A stretch of DNA of 64,000 nt from Clavibacter nebraskensis NCPPB 2581 (GCF_000355695.1 NC_020891.1:1116001-1180000), one strand, 5' to 3'; shown: positions 24,055 through 34,400, numbered from the stretch's first letter. Made by a program: numbers and translations. The notes: generated by a model not told the origin, from the letters alone.

Positions 24055-24120
24055 GGCCCGACGCCGCCGACGCGTGTTGCGGAACATGACGCGCGGCGTG
24101 CGATCCCGCGGGCGACGCCG

Positions 24121-24126
24121 CACACT
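24121..24126 (+). promoter_or_regulatory. -10 element, leaderless promoter
   Basis: CACACT is six bases before the ATG at 24133. Confidence 0.4.
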
Positions 24127-24132
24127 GGATCC

Positions 24133-24900
24133 ATGCCCGCCTCCCTCCGCCTCGCCGTCGTGCAGGTGACCCGCTCCCGCCCCGAGGCCGCCGCGTACAA
24201 CACGCTCGTGCAGGGGCTCAACGCGCGCGTCGCCGAGGTCGCCGACGAGGCCGGCTGGCTGGTCGAGAACATCGCCGCGGAGGACGAGGGCGTCGAGGCG
24301 CTGCTCGCCCGCACGCGCGAGGCCGACGCGGTCGTCATCATGGGCGGCGAGGACGTCGCCCCGCGCTTCTACGGCGGGCCCGCCGAGTACGAGGGCCGCT
24401 CGACGCACCGCGAGGTCGCCGACGCCGGTCAGATCGCGCTCGTCCGCCGCGCGGTCGCGGAGGGCACGCCGCTGCTCGGCATCTGCCGCGGCGCCCAGAT
24501 CGTCAACGTCGCGCTCGGCGGCACCCTGCAGCAGCACATCGAGGGCGTCGGGGAGCACCGCAACGACGCGACGGAGATCACGGCGGTCATGCGCGACCAC
24601 GACGTGCGGGTCGCCGCGGGCAGCCGGCTCGCCCGCGTGCTCGGATCCACCGAGGTCGTCGTGCGGAGCGCGCACCACCAGGCGGTCGACCGCCCGGGCA
24701 CGGGGCTCCGCGTCGTCGCGGTGGCGCCCGACGGCGTGCCGGAGGCCGTCGAGCACGAGAGCGCGCCCGTCATCGGCGTGCAGTGGCATCCGGAGGACCC
24801 GGGCGCCGCGCGCGACCAGCTGCCCGCCCTGCTCGACGCGCTCGCCGCAGCCTGCGCGCTGCGCGAGCCCGCCGAGACCGCGCGCACCGCGGCCGCCTGA
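24133..24900 (+). CDS. Class I glutamine amidotransferase-like gamma-glutamyl hydrolase (PuuD-like)
   Basis: A 255-residue peptidase C26 family protein. The nucleophile elbow LLGICRGAQ holds Cys118, and His219 with Glu221 in GVQWHPED completes the triad. GGEDVAPRFYG near residues 71-81 and GGTLQQHI after the elbow are typical of PuuD-like gamma-glutamyl-gamma-aminobutyrate hydrolases, which act in putrescine breakdown. No other puu genes are adjacent, so the amide substrate is uncertain. It converges on the SDR gene at the end of the asparaginase operon. Confidence 0.85.
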   Translation: MPASLRLAVVQVTRSRPEAAAYNTLVQGLNARVAEVADEAGWLVENIAAEDEGVEALLARTREADAVVIMGGEDVAPRFYGGPAEYEGRSTHREVADAGQIALVRRAVAEGTPLLGICRGAQIVNVALGGTLQQHIEGVGEHRNDATEITAVMRDHDVRVAAGSRLARVLGSTEVVVRSAHHQAVDRPGTGLRVVAVAPDGVPEAVEHESAPVIGVQWHPEDPGAARDQLPALLDALAAACALREPAETARTAAA

Positions 24901-24909
24901 GCCGACACC

Positions 24910-24951
24910 GACCCGGACGACCGCGGCGCGCACGGCGACGCCGCTCGGGTC
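24910..24951. terminator. Weak bidirectional hairpin between convergent genes
   Basis: Outer arms GACCCG and CGGGTC and inner arms GCGGCG (24923-24928) and CGCCGC (24939-24944) can pair, with an asymmetric internal loop. It lies between the PuuD-like gene and the SDR gene and overlaps the latter's stop. Confidence 0.4.
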
Positions 24952-25705
24952 AGGGCATCACGTCGCCGCTGTTGGGCCCGAGCGTCTGGCCGACGAACAG
25001 GTTGCCGTCGGGATCCGCCGCCAGCAGCACCGCGGTCGGCGCGACCTCGTCGACCGTGCCGAAGCGGCCGAGCGGCAGCTCACGGCGCTTGGCGTCCTTC
25101 CAGTCCTCCGAGATGGCGTCGACGAGGGGCGTGGAGATCGGTCCCGGCGCGATGACGTTCGCGAGCACGTTCGAGCCGGACACCTCGAGCGCGAGCGACT
25201 TGGTGAACGCGATGACCCCGGCCTTCGCGGCCGCGTAGTGCGCGAGCCCCACGCCGCCCTTCTGGCCGAGCTGCGAGGCGACCGTGATGATCCGGCCGTC
25301 GCGCCGCTCGAGCATCTCCGGCAGCACGGCGCGCGTGAGGAGGAACACGCTCGTGAGGTCCACGTCCATCGTGCGCTGCCAGGTCGCCAGGTCCATCTCC
25401 GCGACGGGCGCCTCGGTGAGGATGCCGTGCGAGTTGACGAGCACGTCGATCCGGCCGAGCAGCCGCCCGGCCTCCGCGACGGCCTCGGCGACCCGGTTCT
25501 CGTCGGACACGTCGGCCGTGACCGCGCCGACCGCGCCCATCCGCCGCGCCCCCTCGTGCACGGCGGGGGAGAGGTCGAGCAGCACGACCTCGGCGCCCGC
25601 GAGCACGAAGTGGCGCGCGATGGCCGCGCCGATCCCGCTGGCCGCGCCCGTCACGAGCGCGGTGCGCCCGCGGAGCCGGTCGCTGCGGGGCACGGACGCG
25701 CTCAC
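24950..25705 (-). CDS. SDR family oxidoreductase (last gene of asparaginase operon)
   Basis: A 251-residue classical short-chain dehydrogenase with TGAASGIG at about 19-26, the NSHG variant of the NAG motif, and the HYAAAK active-site pair. Such enzymes oxidise alcohols or reduce 3-oxoacyl groups with NAD(P). The protein ends in a [13 protein letters not shown] tail typical of FabG-like members. Its GTG start overlaps the upstream SDR stop as GTGA. It is the fifth gene of the LacI-linked operon; the shared substrate is unknown. Confidence 0.85.
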   Translation of the reverse strand: MSASVPRSDRLRGRTALVTGAASGIGAAIARHFVLAGAEVVLLDLSPAVHEGARRMGAVGAVTADVSDENRVAEAVAEAGRLLGRIDVLVNSHGILTEAPVAEMDLATWQRTMDVDLTSVFLLTRAVLPEMLERRDGRIITVASQLGQKGGVGLAHYAAAKAGVIAFTKSLALEVSGSNVLANVIAPGPISTPLVDAISEDWKDAKRRELPLGRFGTVDEVAPTAVLLAADPDGNLFVGQTLGPNSGDVMP

Positions 25706-26469
25706 TCCTGCATCCGGATCGTCAGGCCGCCGTCGACGGTGAGCGTCTGCCCCGTCACGTAGGCGGCGTCGTCGGAGGCGAGGAACGCGATGACCGACGC
25801 GACCTCCTCGGGCCGGCCGACGCGTCCGGCGGGGATCCTGTCGCCCGCGCGCCGGAGGCCGTCGGCCCCGAGGGAGTTCACCGCGTCGAGCGACTGCGGC
25901 GTCTCGATGAGGCCCGGGATCACGGTGTTCGCCCGGATCCCGCGCGGCGCGAGCTCCACGGCCGCGCTCCGCACGAGTCCGACGACCCCGGCCTTGGCCG
26001 TCGCGTAGTGCGCGTGGTCGCCCCAGCCGTAGACGCCGCCCGCGATGGACGACACCGCCACGATCGAGGAGCCGCGGCCGAGGAGCGGCTCGGCCGCGCG
26101 GATCACGCGCATCACGCCGCCGAGGTCGACGCCCAGCACCTCGTCCCACCGCTCGTCCGTCATCGCGCCGAGGGGCGCGCGGCGGAGGATCCCGGCGGCC
26201 GCGACCACGTGGTCCACCTGGCCGTACTCCTCGAGCGCGGCCCGCACGAACGTGTCGACGGACGAGGTGGACGCCACGTCGAGGTCCACCGCGATGCCCG
26301 TGCCGCCGACCGCGCGCACGGCCTCGAGGGTCGCGCCCGCGTCGTGCGGGTCGCCGGGGAAGCGGCCGACGACCACGCGGTCGCCCCGGGCGGCGAGGCG
26401 CACGGCGGTCGCCCGCCCGATGCCGGAGGCCCCGCCTGTGATGAGCGCGACGGGTGCCGCGCCGGTCAC
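25702..26469 (-). CDS. SDR family oxidoreductase (fourth gene of asparaginase operon)
   Basis: A 255-residue classical SDR with TGGASGIG near residues 11-18, an AAAG element, the HYATAK catalytic pair and a C-terminal GQTLTVDGG motif shared by FabG-like dehydrogenases. It is clearly a paralogue type distinct from the next SDR, so two successive oxidation or reduction steps are possible. The GTG start overlaps the MFS gene's stop as GTGA, which places it in the same coupled operon. Confidence 0.85.
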   Translation of the reverse strand: MTGAAPVALITGGASGIGRATAVRLAARGDRVVVGRFPGDPHDAGATLEAVRAVGGTGIAVDLDVASTSSVDTFVRAALEEYGQVDHVVAAAGILRRAPLGAMTDERWDEVLGVDLGGVMRVIRAAEPLLGRGSSIVAVSSIAGGVYGWGDHAHYATAKAGVVGLVRSAAVELAPRGIRANTVIPGLIETPQSLDAVNSLGADGLRRAGDRIPAGRVGRPEEVASVIAFLASDDAAYVTGQTLTVDGGLTIRMQE

Positions 26470-27842
26470 GCGGCCGCCTCGCGCGTCTCGCCCGTGGGCT
26501 TCGCGAGCAGCATCACGAGCGCCGAGGCGAGGATGCCGCCCGCGCCCACCCACAGCGCGGCCTGGCCGAACGACATCGCGCTCGCCGTGAGGCCGGTGAG
26601 CAGGAAGCCGCCGATGATGGCGCCGGGCTGGCTCATCGCGCCGATGAAGCTGGATCCGGTCGCCCGGCAGTCGCTGTCGAAGCAGCCGGCCTGGAAGAAC
26701 AGGATCGCCGCGTACGGCCCGAGCAGGAAGAACAGGCCGACCATGTAGGCGCCCATCACGAACGTCGGGTCGTCGGGCCCGAGCAGCATGACCGCGAAGG
26801 CGAGCCCCGCGACGAGCCAGCCGCCCACGATGACGTTGCGACGGCCGAGCCGGTCGCCCAGCCAGCCGTGCGCGAGGTAGCCGAGCACGCCCACGCAGTT
26901 GGACGCGATGATCAGCAGCAGCGCGTTGGACGCGTCGATGTGCTTGCCCGACTCGAGCACGGTGGTGCCGAGCACGGAGAAGGTCTGGATCCCGAACCAG
27001 TTGAGCAGCCACGCCACGCTCAGCACGATCGTGCTGCGGAGGTGCTCGCCCTGGAAGATGCGCGCGATGGGGGCGGACCTCTGCACGTCGAGCCCGGTGG
27101 CGCGCGCGAACGCGGCCGCCTCGTCGTGCAGGCCCGCGGCGCGCAGACGCCGGATCCGCTGCTGCGCGACGAACTGCGGGCTCTCGCGGAGCGTGAGGCA
27201 GATCGCGGCGACCACGAGCGCGGGTACGGTCGCGAGGCCGAAGGCGATGCGCCAGCTGCCCGGCCCGAACGCCGTCGTGATGAGGCCGACGAACGCGGCG
27301 GCGAGCAGGGCGCCGAGCGGCCAGCCCGTCTGCACCATCGCGTAGACGAAGCCCTTGTTGCGCCGGATCCTGTCGTCCTCCGTCTGCTCGTAGATCTCGT
27401 TGAGGTACGTGGCGTTGATGGACTGCTCGGCGAGGCCCAGGCCGCTGATGCTGCGGATCCCGACGAGCGAGACCGCCCCGGCGCTCAGCGCGGTCGCGCC
27501 CGACGACAGCGCCGTGCCGGTGACGGACACGACCATGCCGACGCGGCGGCCGAGCCGGTCGACCATCGGGCCGACGAGCAGCACGACGACCGCGGTGCCG
27601 ACGCTGACCAGGGTCGAGACGAGCAGCGACTCGCTCGTGTCCCAGCCGAAGTCGCGGGAGATGTCGGGCAGCAGCGTGCCGAAGAGGATGAAGTCGTAGA
27701 CCGCGATGGTCCACGCGAGGAAGGCGGTGCCCGTGACCCGGCGGGTCTGGCGGACGCTGACCTTCTCGAGGCCGGCGGGCTGCGCGCCGGCGGGGGCGGC
27801 GTCCGCGGATGCGGTGCCGGGACGGGAGGTGTCGGTGCTCAT
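26466..27842 (-). CDS. MFS transporter, metabolite:H+ symporter type
   Basis: A 458-residue major facilitator protein with twelve predicted membrane helices, an A-motif-like DRLGRRVGM in the first cytoplasmic loop and its repeat GDRLGRRN in the second half, and a long central loop (about 215-265). The pattern resembles sugar-acid and organic-acid proton symporters. It lies in an operon for a hydrolase, an asparaginase-like enzyme and two dehydrogenases, so it probably imports their substrate. CAGGAG lies before the ATG at 27842, so this gene has its own Shine-Dalgarno sequence. Confidence 0.88.
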   Translation of the reverse strand: MSTDTSRPGTASADAAPAGAQPAGLEKVSVRQTRRVTGTAFLAWTIAVYDFILFGTLLPDISRDFGWDTSESLLVSTLVSVGTAVVVLLVGPMVDRLGRRVGMVVSVTGTALSSGATALSAGAVSLVGIRSISGLGLAEQSINATYLNEIYEQTEDDRIRRNKGFVYAMVQTGWPLGALLAAAFVGLITTAFGPGSWRIAFGLATVPALVVAAICLTLRESPQFVAQQRIRRLRAAGLHDEAAAFARATGLDVQRSAPIARIFQGEHLRSTIVLSVAWLLNWFGIQTFSVLGTTVLESGKHIDASNALLLIIASNCVGVLGYLAHGWLGDRLGRRNVIVGGWLVAGLAFAVMLLGPDDPTFVMGAYMVGLFFLLGPYAAILFFQAGCFDSDCRATGSSFIGAMSQPGAIIGGFLLTGLTASAMSFGQAALWVGAGGILASALVMLLAKPTGETREAAA

Positions 27843-27880
27843 GGTGGTGGTCTCCTGCGGTCGGTCGGTCGGGTCGCGGG

Positions 27881-28771
27881 TCAGGGGACGCGCGGGGTGC
27901 GCGGGGAGCGTCGCTGGAAGTCCTGGGCGATCTCGTCGAAGGTCGCCCAGCGGACGCCCTCGTGCGAGTTGATGTGGGCGATGAGCCGCTCGAGCATGAG
28001 GAGCACCTGCGGGCGGCCCGAGACGTCGGGGTGGATCGTGAACGTGAAGACGCCGTAGTCCTGCTCGCGGTAGACCCAGTCGAACTGGTCGCGCCACATC
28101 TCCTCGAGGTGGCGGGGGTTCACGAAGCCGTGGCTGTTCGGGCTGCCCTTGACGAACATCATGGGAGGCAGGTCGTCGAGGTACCACGACGCGGGGATCT
28201 CGACGAGGTCGGTCTCCTCGCCGCGCACGAGCGGGTGCATCCAGCTGGCCGCGTCCTTCGTGTAGTCGACGCCCTGCCAGGTGTCGCCGACGCGCACGTA
28301 GTACGGCTCGAAGTCGCGGTGCATGAGGGAGTGGTCGTAGCGGATCCCGCGCTCGATGAGGAGCTCGTTCGTCACGCGCGAGAACTCCCACCACGGCGCG
28401 ACGTAGCCCGTGGGGCGACGGCCGGCGCGCGACTCGATGAGCTCGATGGAGCGGTCGAGCACGTCCGCCTCCTGCTGGCGCGACATCTCGATGGGGTTCT
28501 CGTGGCTGTAGCCGTGCGCGCCGATCTCGTGCCCGGCGGCGACGACCTGGTCGAACTCGCGCGGGAACGTCTCGATGGAGTGGCCCGGCCAGAACCAGGT
28601 GGAGGGGAGGCCGTGCTTGGCGAGCAGCGCGTTGAGGCGCGGCACGCCGACCTCGCCCGCGAACAGGCCGCGGGAGATGTCGCCGGGCGAGTCCTGCCCG
28701 CCGTACGAGCCGAGCCAGCCGCTCACGGCATCGACGTCGATGCCGAACGCGATGATGATGTCCTTGGCCAT
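27881..28771 (-). CDS. HP0310-like polysaccharide deacetylase-family hydrolase
   Basis: A 296-residue metal-dependent hydrolase of the NodB/polysaccharide deacetylase superfamily. It closely resembles Helicobacter pylori HP0310 (PgdA) as I remember it, along most of its length, including [16 protein letters not shown] (10-25), PGHSIETFP (62-70), [13 protein letters not shown] (81-93) and [15 protein letters not shown]. Asp12/Asp14, His86 and His90 are the likely metal and catalytic residues. This subgroup lacks a signal peptide and, by structure, was noted to be near cyclic imide hydrolases and PuuE allantoinase. With an asparaginase-like gene just upstream, a soluble amide or imide substrate is more likely than peptidoglycan. 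Confidence 0.85.
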   Translation of the reverse strand: MAKDIIIAFGIDVDAVSGWLGSYGGQDSPGDISRGLFAGEVGVPRLNALLAKHGLPSTWFWPGHSIETFPREFDQVVAAGHEIGAHGYSHENPIEMSRQQEADVLDRSIELIESRAGRRPTGYVAPWWEFSRVTNELLIERGIRYDHSLMHRDFEPYYVRVGDTWQGVDYTKDAASWMHPLVRGEETDLVEIPASWYLDDLPPMMFVKGSPNSHGFVNPRHLEEMWRDQFDWVYREQDYGVFTFTIHPDVSGRPQVLLMLERLIAHINSHEGVRWATFDEIAQDFQRRSPRTPRVP

Positions 28772-28793
28772 GGGGGTCCTCTCGGGTGATGGG

Positions 28794-29819
28794 TCAGGCC
28801 GGCAGGGCGCCGGCCGGGGTGGGGATGGTGGTCGCGGGGTCGGCGGCGGCGGCCAGCAGGCGGCGCGCCTCGTCGACGGGGTGGTGGTCGAGCAGGAGGG
28901 CCACGAGGATCCGGGCCTGCGCGACGGAGAGGCGGCCGATCGGCACGGCGCCGGCGCGCACGGCGTCGACCCCGCCGCCGTCGCCGTAGATCGCGGCCAC
29001 CTGGCCCTCGGCCACGCGCGTGCCGAGCGCGACGAGGACGCCGGCGTCGACGGCCGCCGCGATCTCCGGCACGAGCGCGCGGTTCGCGTTGCCGGCGCCC
29101 GTGCCGATGACGACGAGGCCGGCGGCGCCCACGGCGGTCGCGGCGCGGAAGAGCACGGCGTCGGCGCCGGGGTGGACGCTGACGCAGTCCACCCGGATCC
29201 GGTCGAAGCGCGGGCTGGGCGCGGGGAGGAGCGGCAGCGCGCGCGGCCGGCGTGTCAGCCGGACGCCGTCGCCGACCACGCGTCCGAGGGGCGCGCCGTC
29301 CCGGGCGGCGAAGGCGTCGGGATCCAGCGTGCGGGCCTTCACCAGGCCGTCGGCGGCGAGGACGCGGGAGGCGAACACGGCGAGCACGCCGGCCCCGCGC
29401 GCCTCGGACGACGCGGCGACGACGATGGCGTCGCGCAGGTTGCCGGGTCCGTCGCCCTCCGGGTCGTCGGCCGAGCGCTGGGCGCCCGTGAGTACCACGG
29501 GCCGCGGGTCGTCCGTCACCAGGTCGAGGAGGAAGGCCGTCTCCTCGAGGGTGTCGGTGCCGTGCGTCACGACCACGCCGTCCACGTCGTCCCGCGCGAG
29601 CGCCTCGGCGACCGCGCCCGCGATGGTGCGCAGGTCGCCGTGCGTCAGCGCGAACGAGTTCACACGGAGGACGTCGCGGGTGGCGACGGTGACGCCGGGC
29701 GGGAGGGCGGGCACGGATCCGAGCAGGCGCTCGGCGGGATCGGCGGCGACCGCGGATCCGTCGGCGCGTGCGCGCGAGGAGATGGTCCCGCCGGTGGCGA
29801 GCACGAGGACGTGGGGCAT
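28794..29819 (-). CDS. Asparaginase-family amidohydrolase
   Basis: A 341-residue protein of the L-asparaginase I/II (N-terminal nucleophile-free) family. TGGTI (9-13, Thr12) and HGTDT (86-90) hold the two catalytic Thr elements, with the usual Lys replaced region at VLTGAQR. No signal peptide is present, so it is cytoplasmic. It heads a minus-strand operon and its promoter carries an operator for a LacI-type protein encoded divergently. In this context it may hydrolyse a half-amide such as succinamate, an asparagine lacking its amino group; that is inference. Ordinary asparagine use is the alternative. Confidence 0.85.
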   Translation of the reverse strand: MPHVLVLATGGTISSRARADGSAVAADPAERLLGSVPALPPGVTVATRDVLRVNSFALTHGDLRTIAGAVAEALARDDVDGVVVTHGTDTLEETAFLLDLVTDDPRPVVLTGAQRSADDPEGDGPGNLRDAIVVAASSEARGAGVLAVFASRVLAADGLVKARTLDPDAFAARDGAPLGRVVGDGVRLTRRPRALPLLPAPSPRFDRIRVDCVSVHPGADAVLFRAATAVGAAGLVVIGTGAGNANRALVPEIAAAVDAGVLVALGTRVAEGQVAAIYGDGGGVDAVRAGAVPIGRLSVAQARILVALLLDHHPVDEARRLLAAAADPATTIPTPAGALPA

Positions 29820-29825
29820 GCGGAC

Positions 29826-29831
29826 GATCCT
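29826..29831 (-). promoter_or_regulatory. -10 element of the asparaginase operon
   Basis: Reads CAGGAT on the minus strand, six bases before the ATG at 29819, the leaderless spacing. Confidence 0.45.
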
Positions 29832-29839
29832 GCGATGCA

Positions 29840-29862
29840 CAAACGATTGCGTCAATGGTTTG
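29840..29862. promoter_or_regulatory. LacI-type operator
   Basis: A 23-base dyad symmetrical at 18 positions: outer arms CAAAC (29840-29844) and GTTTG (29858-29862), inner arms ATTG (29846-29849) and CAAT (29853-29856), with CGT at the centre. It covers the expected -35 region of the asparaginase promoter. A second, smaller dyad, AACG-N4-CGTT, lies at 29868-29879. Confidence 0.65.
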
Positions 29863-29989
29863 CGTCGAACGATCACGTTGCCGTCCTGTTGCGGGCGTGT
29901 TTCCCCGCCGGCCGCCCGCCGGCCACCCGCGGGTCGCCCGTTGCCGGTGCCGGACGCTGTGCCATGCTGATCCGGGTGAGGAGCCACGA

Positions 29990-31018
29990 GTGACCCAGAA
30001 GCGCCGGCCGCCCACCACGCAGCGCATGATCGCCGAGCTCGCCGGCGTCAGCATCACGACCGTCTCCCGCGTGCTCAACTCCCGCGAGGAGCACCCCGGG
30101 CGGTGGGCCGGGCCCGAGACCGTCGCCGCCATCCTCGACATCGCCGAGCGCAGCGGCTACCGGCGGAATCCGCACGCCGCGAGCCTGCGCACCTCCCGCT
30201 CCGACCTCGTCGGCGTCCTCGTCCCGCGCCTCCAGGACTACGTGCTCGCCACCGTCTACGAGGGCATCGACGAGGCGGCCACCGAGCGCCGCATCTCCAC
30301 CTTCGTCACGAACAGCCTCGACCGGCCGGACCTCCAGCGCGTCCGCACGCGCAGCATGCTCGACCGCCGGGTCGACGGCATGATCTTCGGCGACGCGCAC
30401 CTCGACGACCCGCTGCTCGACGAGCTCGCGGAGGAGGGCGTGCCCTTCGTCCTCGTCTCGCGCCGCCGGGGTGACCACGTGGCCGTCACGTGCGACGACG
30501 TGACGGGCGGCCGGCTCGCGGCCGAGCACCTCATCGCGCAGGGGCGCACCCGGCCGGCCGTGCTCGCGGGCATGTCCTTCGCGTCCACCGCGGTCGACCG
30601 CACGCGCGGCTTCCTCGAGGCGTACGCCGAGGCCGGGATGCCCGTGCCGCCCGAGCGCGTGATCCAGCGGGGCTTCGACGCGGCGGCGGGCCGGGAGGCG
30701 ACCGAGGCGGTGCTCCGCGACGGGCATGCGCCGGACGCGCTCTTCGCGACCAACGACTTCGCGGCGATCGGCGCGATGGGGGCGCTGCGCGACGCGGGCC
30801 TGTCCGTGCCCGACGACGTCGCGCTCGTCGGCTACAACGACACCGCGCTCGCGGCATCGGGATCCATCGGGCTCACGAGCGTGCGCTCGCCCGTGCACGA
30901 GATGGGCCGGCTCGCGCTGGAGACGCTCCTCGCGCTCGTCGACGGCCGGGACGCCGCCTCCCGGATGCTCGAGCCGACGCTCGTCGCGCGCGCGTCGACC
31001 GGGCGGCACCCGGCCTGA
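29990..31018 (+). CDS. LacI-family transcriptional repressor
   Basis: A 342-residue regulator. The helix-turn-helix (about 10-31, IAELAGVSITTVSRVLN) is followed by a hinge with the LacI YRRN-x-AASLR element and a periplasmic-binding-protein-like ligand domain (about 65-335) with FVLVSRR, TNDF and GYND motifs. The hinge between the HTH and YRRN has a few extra residues (PGRWAGPET). GAGGAG lies upstream of the GTG. It is divergent from the asparaginase operon with a 23-base operator between them, so it is almost certainly the operon's local repressor, and its ligand should be the imported substrate or a product. Confidence 0.9.
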   Translation: MTQKRRPPTTQRMIAELAGVSITTVSRVLNSREEHPGRWAGPETVAAILDIAERSGYRRNPHAASLRTSRSDLVGVLVPRLQDYVLATVYEGIDEAATERRISTFVTNSLDRPDLQRVRTRSMLDRRVDGMIFGDAHLDDPLLDELAEEGVPFVLVSRRRGDHVAVTCDDVTGGRLAAEHLIAQGRTRPAVLAGMSFASTAVDRTRGFLEAYAEAGMPVPPERVIQRGFDAAAGREATEAVLRDGHAPDALFATNDFAAIGAMGALRDAGLSVPDDVALVGYNDTALAASGSIGLTSVRSPVHEMGRLALETLLALVDGRDAASRMLEPTLVARASTGRHPA

Positions 31019-31064
31019 GCCCCGGCGTCGCGGGCCCGCGCACCGGGCCGGGCGGATCCGATGC

Positions 31065-31070
31065 CACGAT
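31065..31070 (+). promoter_or_regulatory. -10 element, leaderless promoter
   Basis: CACGAT is six bases before the ATG at 31077. Confidence 0.4.
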
Positions 31071-31076
31071 GGACGC

Positions 31077-31871
31077 ATGCGCCGCGACGTCTCCTCCATG
31101 CTCGAGCTGCAGGTATCCGGCGAGAGCGAGATGGCCTTCGCGGTCGCCGTCGCCCGGGGCGCGGAGATCGCGTCCGAGCACCTCGCCTTCGCCCTCGACG
31201 GCCGCGCGATCGAGGCGAGCGAGGTGGTCGACCGGCACGACACCCGGCTGCACGTGCTGACGACCGGCGCGGGCGTGCTGACGATGGAGTACCGCGCCAC
31301 GGTCACGGGTCGCCGCGACCCCGCGCCCGTCGACGACGTCGACCTCTGGGTCTACCGCCGCCCGAGCCGCTACTGCGAGTCGGACACGCTGTTCCCCACG
31401 GCCCGCGGCGAGTTCCGCGGCCTCGACGGCCTGCCCCTCCTCGCCGCGGTGCGCGCGTTCGTCGCCGAGTCGCTCCGGTACGCGCCGGGATCGAGCCTCC
31501 CGACCGACGGCGCCGTCCGCACGCTGCTCGCCCGCCGGGGCGTGTGCCGCGACTACGCGCACCTCGTGATCGCGATGCTCCGCGCGCTCGACGTGCCGGC
31601 GCGCCTGGCCGCCGTCTACGCGCCGGGCCTCAGCCCGATGGACTTCCACGCGGTCGCCGAGGCGTGGGTCGACGGCGCGTGGCACGTCGTCGACGCGACC
31701 GGGCTCGCTCCGCGGCAGAGCCTGCTGCGGATCTCCACGGGTCGTGACGCCTCCGACACCGCGTTCCTCACGAACACGCGGAGCCTCGTGACCATCTCGC
31801 GCATGGAGGTCATGGCCACGGTCGACGAGCTGCCGGTCGACGACGTCGCCGCGGCCGTGCGCCTGGGCTGA
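31077..31871 (+). CDS. Transglutaminase-like cysteine protease family protein
   Basis: A 264-residue cytoplasmic protein with an N-terminal beta-rich region (1-115, transglutaminase N-terminal type) and a papain-like transglutaminase core. Cys157 in RRGVCRDYAHL, His191 in DFHAVAEAW and Asp206 in VVDATG are the triad. In bacteria such proteins are mostly proteases or peptide-modifying enzymes of unknown target. It ends nine bases before the convergent lipoprotein gene. A bigger circularly permuted ATP-grasp/alpha-E cluster, often found with these proteins, is not present. Confidence 0.82.
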   Translation: MRRDVSSMLELQVSGESEMAFAVAVARGAEIASEHLAFALDGRAIEASEVVDRHDTRLHVLTTGAGVLTMEYRATVTGRRDPAPVDDVDLWVYRRPSRYCESDTLFPTARGEFRGLDGLPLLAAVRAFVAESLRYAPGSSLPTDGAVRTLLARRGVCRDYAHLVIAMLRALDVPARLAAVYAPGLSPMDFHAVAEAWVDGAWHVVDATGLAPRQSLLRISTGRDASDTAFLTNTRSLVTISRMEVMATVDELPVDDVAAAVRLG

Positions 31872-31880
31872 GCCGCGGGA

Positions 31881-32525
31881 TCAGTCGCCGACGGTCTTCA
31901 GCACGGCGTTGCCGAGGTCGGCGTGGTCGCCGGGCTCGTAGAACGACGCAGAGCGCATGACCACCATGTGCCGGGAGGAGTAGATGGTGGCGACGCCGAC
32001 GGCGTCCTGCAGCTCGAAGTAGGCCTCGACGCCGGACGGGTAGCCGGCGATCGGGTCGGCCAGGAGGATGGCCGCGTCGCGCCGCGACTGGAGCTCCGCC
32101 GCGACGGGCTGGGCCACGTCGATCTCGACCGCGGTGCCGTCCGACGAGCGGAAGGCGCAGGCGATGCCCTGCATCGCGAGGACGTCGGCGCGCAGGCCGT
32201 CCGTCGAGGTGTCGGCCGGGAGCGCCTCGCTCGCGAAGCCGAGGCCGAACTCGGCGAGGTCGGGCAGGAGCTGCGCGCACGTGGTGCTGACCGGGGTGCC
32301 CTTCGGCGGCGCGGGTGTGGGGGAGGCGCTCGCCTGCGTGCCGGATCCGCCGCCCTGGGCCTGCCCGCCGCCGGCGCTCGCCGAGGGGCCGGGCGTCGCG
32401 GGCTGGAGCGGGGCGGGGTTCGAGCAGCCGCTGAGGAGCATGGCCACCGCGAGGCCGACGGCCGCCGTGGCGGGGAGGGAGCGGGCGATGCGGGGCCGGG
32501 TGGGCGCGGGGAGGCGGACGGGCAT
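31881..32525 (-). CDS. Putative lipoprotein, DUF3558-like
   Basis: A 214-residue exported lipoprotein. A basic N-region and hydrophobic core end in the lipobox LLSGC (30-34, lipidated Cys34). A Pro/Ser/Ala/Gly linker (35-78) leads to a compact domain (about 80-214) with a Cys pair (about residues 83 and 121) likely forming a disulfide. Mycobacterial DUF3558 lipoproteins look similar, but the match is by general pattern only. AAGGA precedes the ATG. The gene is between convergent TGase-like and divergent argS genes, giving no functional clue. Confidence 0.7.
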   Translation of the reverse strand: MPVRLPAPTRPRIARSLPATAAVGLAVAMLLSGCSNPAPLQPATPGPSASAGGGQAQGGGSGTQASASPTPAPPKGTPVSTTCAQLLPDLAEFGLGFASEALPADTSTDGLRADVLAMQGIACAFRSSDGTAVEIDVAQPVAAELQSRRDAAILLADPIAGYPSGVEAYFELQDAVGVATIYSSRHMVVMRSASFYEPGDHADLGNAVLKTVGD

Positions 32526-32710
32526 GGTGGTGGTCCTTCGGATCCGGGCGCGCCGCGGGGTGCGACGCTCGGCGCGCGGCATCGTGCCACGAGCGGGAGG
32601 CGGGATCGACACCTTACCGAGCCCGGGCGGTGCCCCGCTGGGACGTCCCGTCGCCCTGGGGGCCGCCTGCGCGGGCGCACGGGCCGGGCGGGTCGGGTCG
32701 CGCCCGCCGG

Positions 32711-32716
32711 TAGGAT
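32711..32716 (+). promoter_or_regulatory. -10 element of argS
   Basis: TAGGAT lies eight bases before the argS ATG, so the leader is at most a few bases long. Confidence 0.5.
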
Positions 32717-32724
32717 CGATCCCC

Positions 32725-34389
32725 ATGACGACCCCTGACCTGACCGGCGCCCTGTTCGACATCGTGGCCCGGACGGCAGGACGACGACCGGGGGGCGACG
32801 CCCTCGCGCTCCGCCCCGACATGGTCGTGCTCGAGCGCCCGCGCAACCGCGACCACGGCGACTGGGCCACCAACATCGCCATGCGCATCGCGAAGCCGCT
32901 GGGTGAGAACCCGCGCACCATCGCGGCCGACATCGCCGAGGCGCTCGGCGAGCTGCCGCAGGTCGCGAAGGTCGACGTCGCGGGTCCCGGCTTCATCAAC
33001 ATCACGCTCGAGGCGGCCGCCGCGGGCGCCCTCGCGCGCACCATCGTGGACGCGGGCCCCGCCTACGGACGGGGCACGACGCTCGAGGGGATCCGCATCA
33101 ACCTCGAGTTCGTCTCCGCGAACCCGACCGGCCCCATCCACCTGGGCGGCGTGCGCTGGGCCGCCGTCGGCGACAGCCTCGCGCGCATCCTCCAGGCCGA
33201 GGGCGCGGACGTCACGCGCGAGTACTACTTCAACGACCACGGGTCCCAGATCGACCGCTTCGCCCGCAGCCTCCTCGCGAGCCACCTCGGCGAGGACACC
33301 CCGGAGGACGGCTACGGCGGCGCGTACATCGGCGAGATCGCCGAGCGCGTGGTGGAGGGGTACGACGGCGACATCGACGCGCTCTCCCGCGACGAGCAGC
33401 AGGAGGTGTTCCGCGGCGCGGGCACCGAGCTCATGTTCGGCGAGATCAAGCAGAAGCTGCACGACTTCGGCGTGGACTTCGACGTGTTCTTCCACGAGGA
33501 CTCGCTGCACGAGTCCGGCGCCGTGGACCGCGCCGTCGCGCGCCTCAAGGAGCTCGGCCACGTCTTCGAGGAGGACGGCGCCGTCTGGCTCCGCACCACG
33601 ACCTTCGGCGACGACCGCGACCGGGTGGTCATCCGCTCGACCGGCGAGCCCGCCTACATCTCGGGCGACCTCGGCTACTACCTCGACAAGCGCGAGCGCG
33701 GCTTCGAGCAGAACATCATCATGCTGGGCGCCGACCACCACGGCTACGTCGGCCGCATGATGGCGATGGTCGAGGCGTTCGGCGACACCCCGGGCGTCAA
33801 CCTGCAGATCCTCATCGGCCAGATGGTCAACCTGCTGCGCGACGGCGAGCCCGTGAAGATGAGCAAGCGCAACGGCACCATCGTCACGCTCGACGACCTC
33901 GTCGACGCCGTCGGGGTGGACGCGGGCCGCTACGCGCTCGTGCGCTCCTCCGCCGACCAGAACCTCGACATCGACCTCGCGGTGCTCGGCAAGCGCACCA
34001 ACGACAACCCCGTCTTCTACGTGCAGTACGCGCACGCCCGCACGTGCGCGGTCGATCGCAACGCGGCAGCGTCGGGCGTCGACCGGAGCGCGTTCGCGCC
34101 GGAGCTGCTCACGCACCCGACCGAGTCGGCGCTGCTCGGCCTCCTGCAGGAGTTCCCGCGCATCGTCGCCCAGGCCGCGGAGCTGCGCGAGCCGCACCGG
34201 GTCGCCCGCTACATCGAGGAGCTCGCGGGCTCCTACCACCGCTGGTACGACAGCTGCCGGGTGGTGCCGCGCGGCGACGAGGAGGTCACCGACCTGCACC
34301 GCACGCGCCTCTGGCTGAACGACGCGGTGCGGCAGGTGGTCGCCAACGGACTCGACCTCGTGGGCGTCTCGGCCCCCGAGCGCATGTAG
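32725..34389 (+). CDS. argS: Arginyl-tRNA synthetase
   Basis: A 554-residue class I aminoacyl-tRNA synthetase that charges tRNA-Arg. The Add-1 N-terminal domain (1-115), the HIGH-type motif HLGG (139-142) after SANPTGPI, the KMSKR loop (about 377-381) and the C-terminal DALR anticodon-binding domain with the SYHRWYD element (about 500) are complete. A typical promoter places the start at the ATG at 32725. It starts the run argS - DUF2993 gene, eleven bases apart. Confidence 0.97.
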   Translation: MTTPDLTGALFDIVARTAGRRPGGDALALRPDMVVLERPRNRDHGDWATNIAMRIAKPLGENPRTIAADIAEALGELPQVAKVDVAGPGFINITLEAAAAGALARTIVDAGPAYGRGTTLEGIRINLEFVSANPTGPIHLGGVRWAAVGDSLARILQAEGADVTREYYFNDHGSQIDRFARSLLASHLGEDTPEDGYGGAYIGEIAERVVEGYDGDIDALSRDEQQEVFRGAGTELMFGEIKQKLHDFGVDFDVFFHEDSLHESGAVDRAVARLKELGHVFEEDGAVWLRTTTFGDDRDRVVIRSTGEPAYISGDLGYYLDKRERGFEQNIIMLGADHHGYVGRMMAMVEAFGDTPGVNLQILIGQMVNLLRDGEPVKMSKRNGTIVTLDDLVDAVGVDAGRYALVRSSADQNLDIDLAVLGKRTNDNPVFYVQYAHARTCAVDRNAAASGVDRSAFAPELLTHPTESALLGLLQEFPRIVAQAAELREPHRVARYIEELAGSYHRWYDSCRVVPRGDEEVTDLHRTRLWLNDAVRQVVANGLDLVGVSAPERM

Positions 34390-34400
34390 GGGAGCGGATC

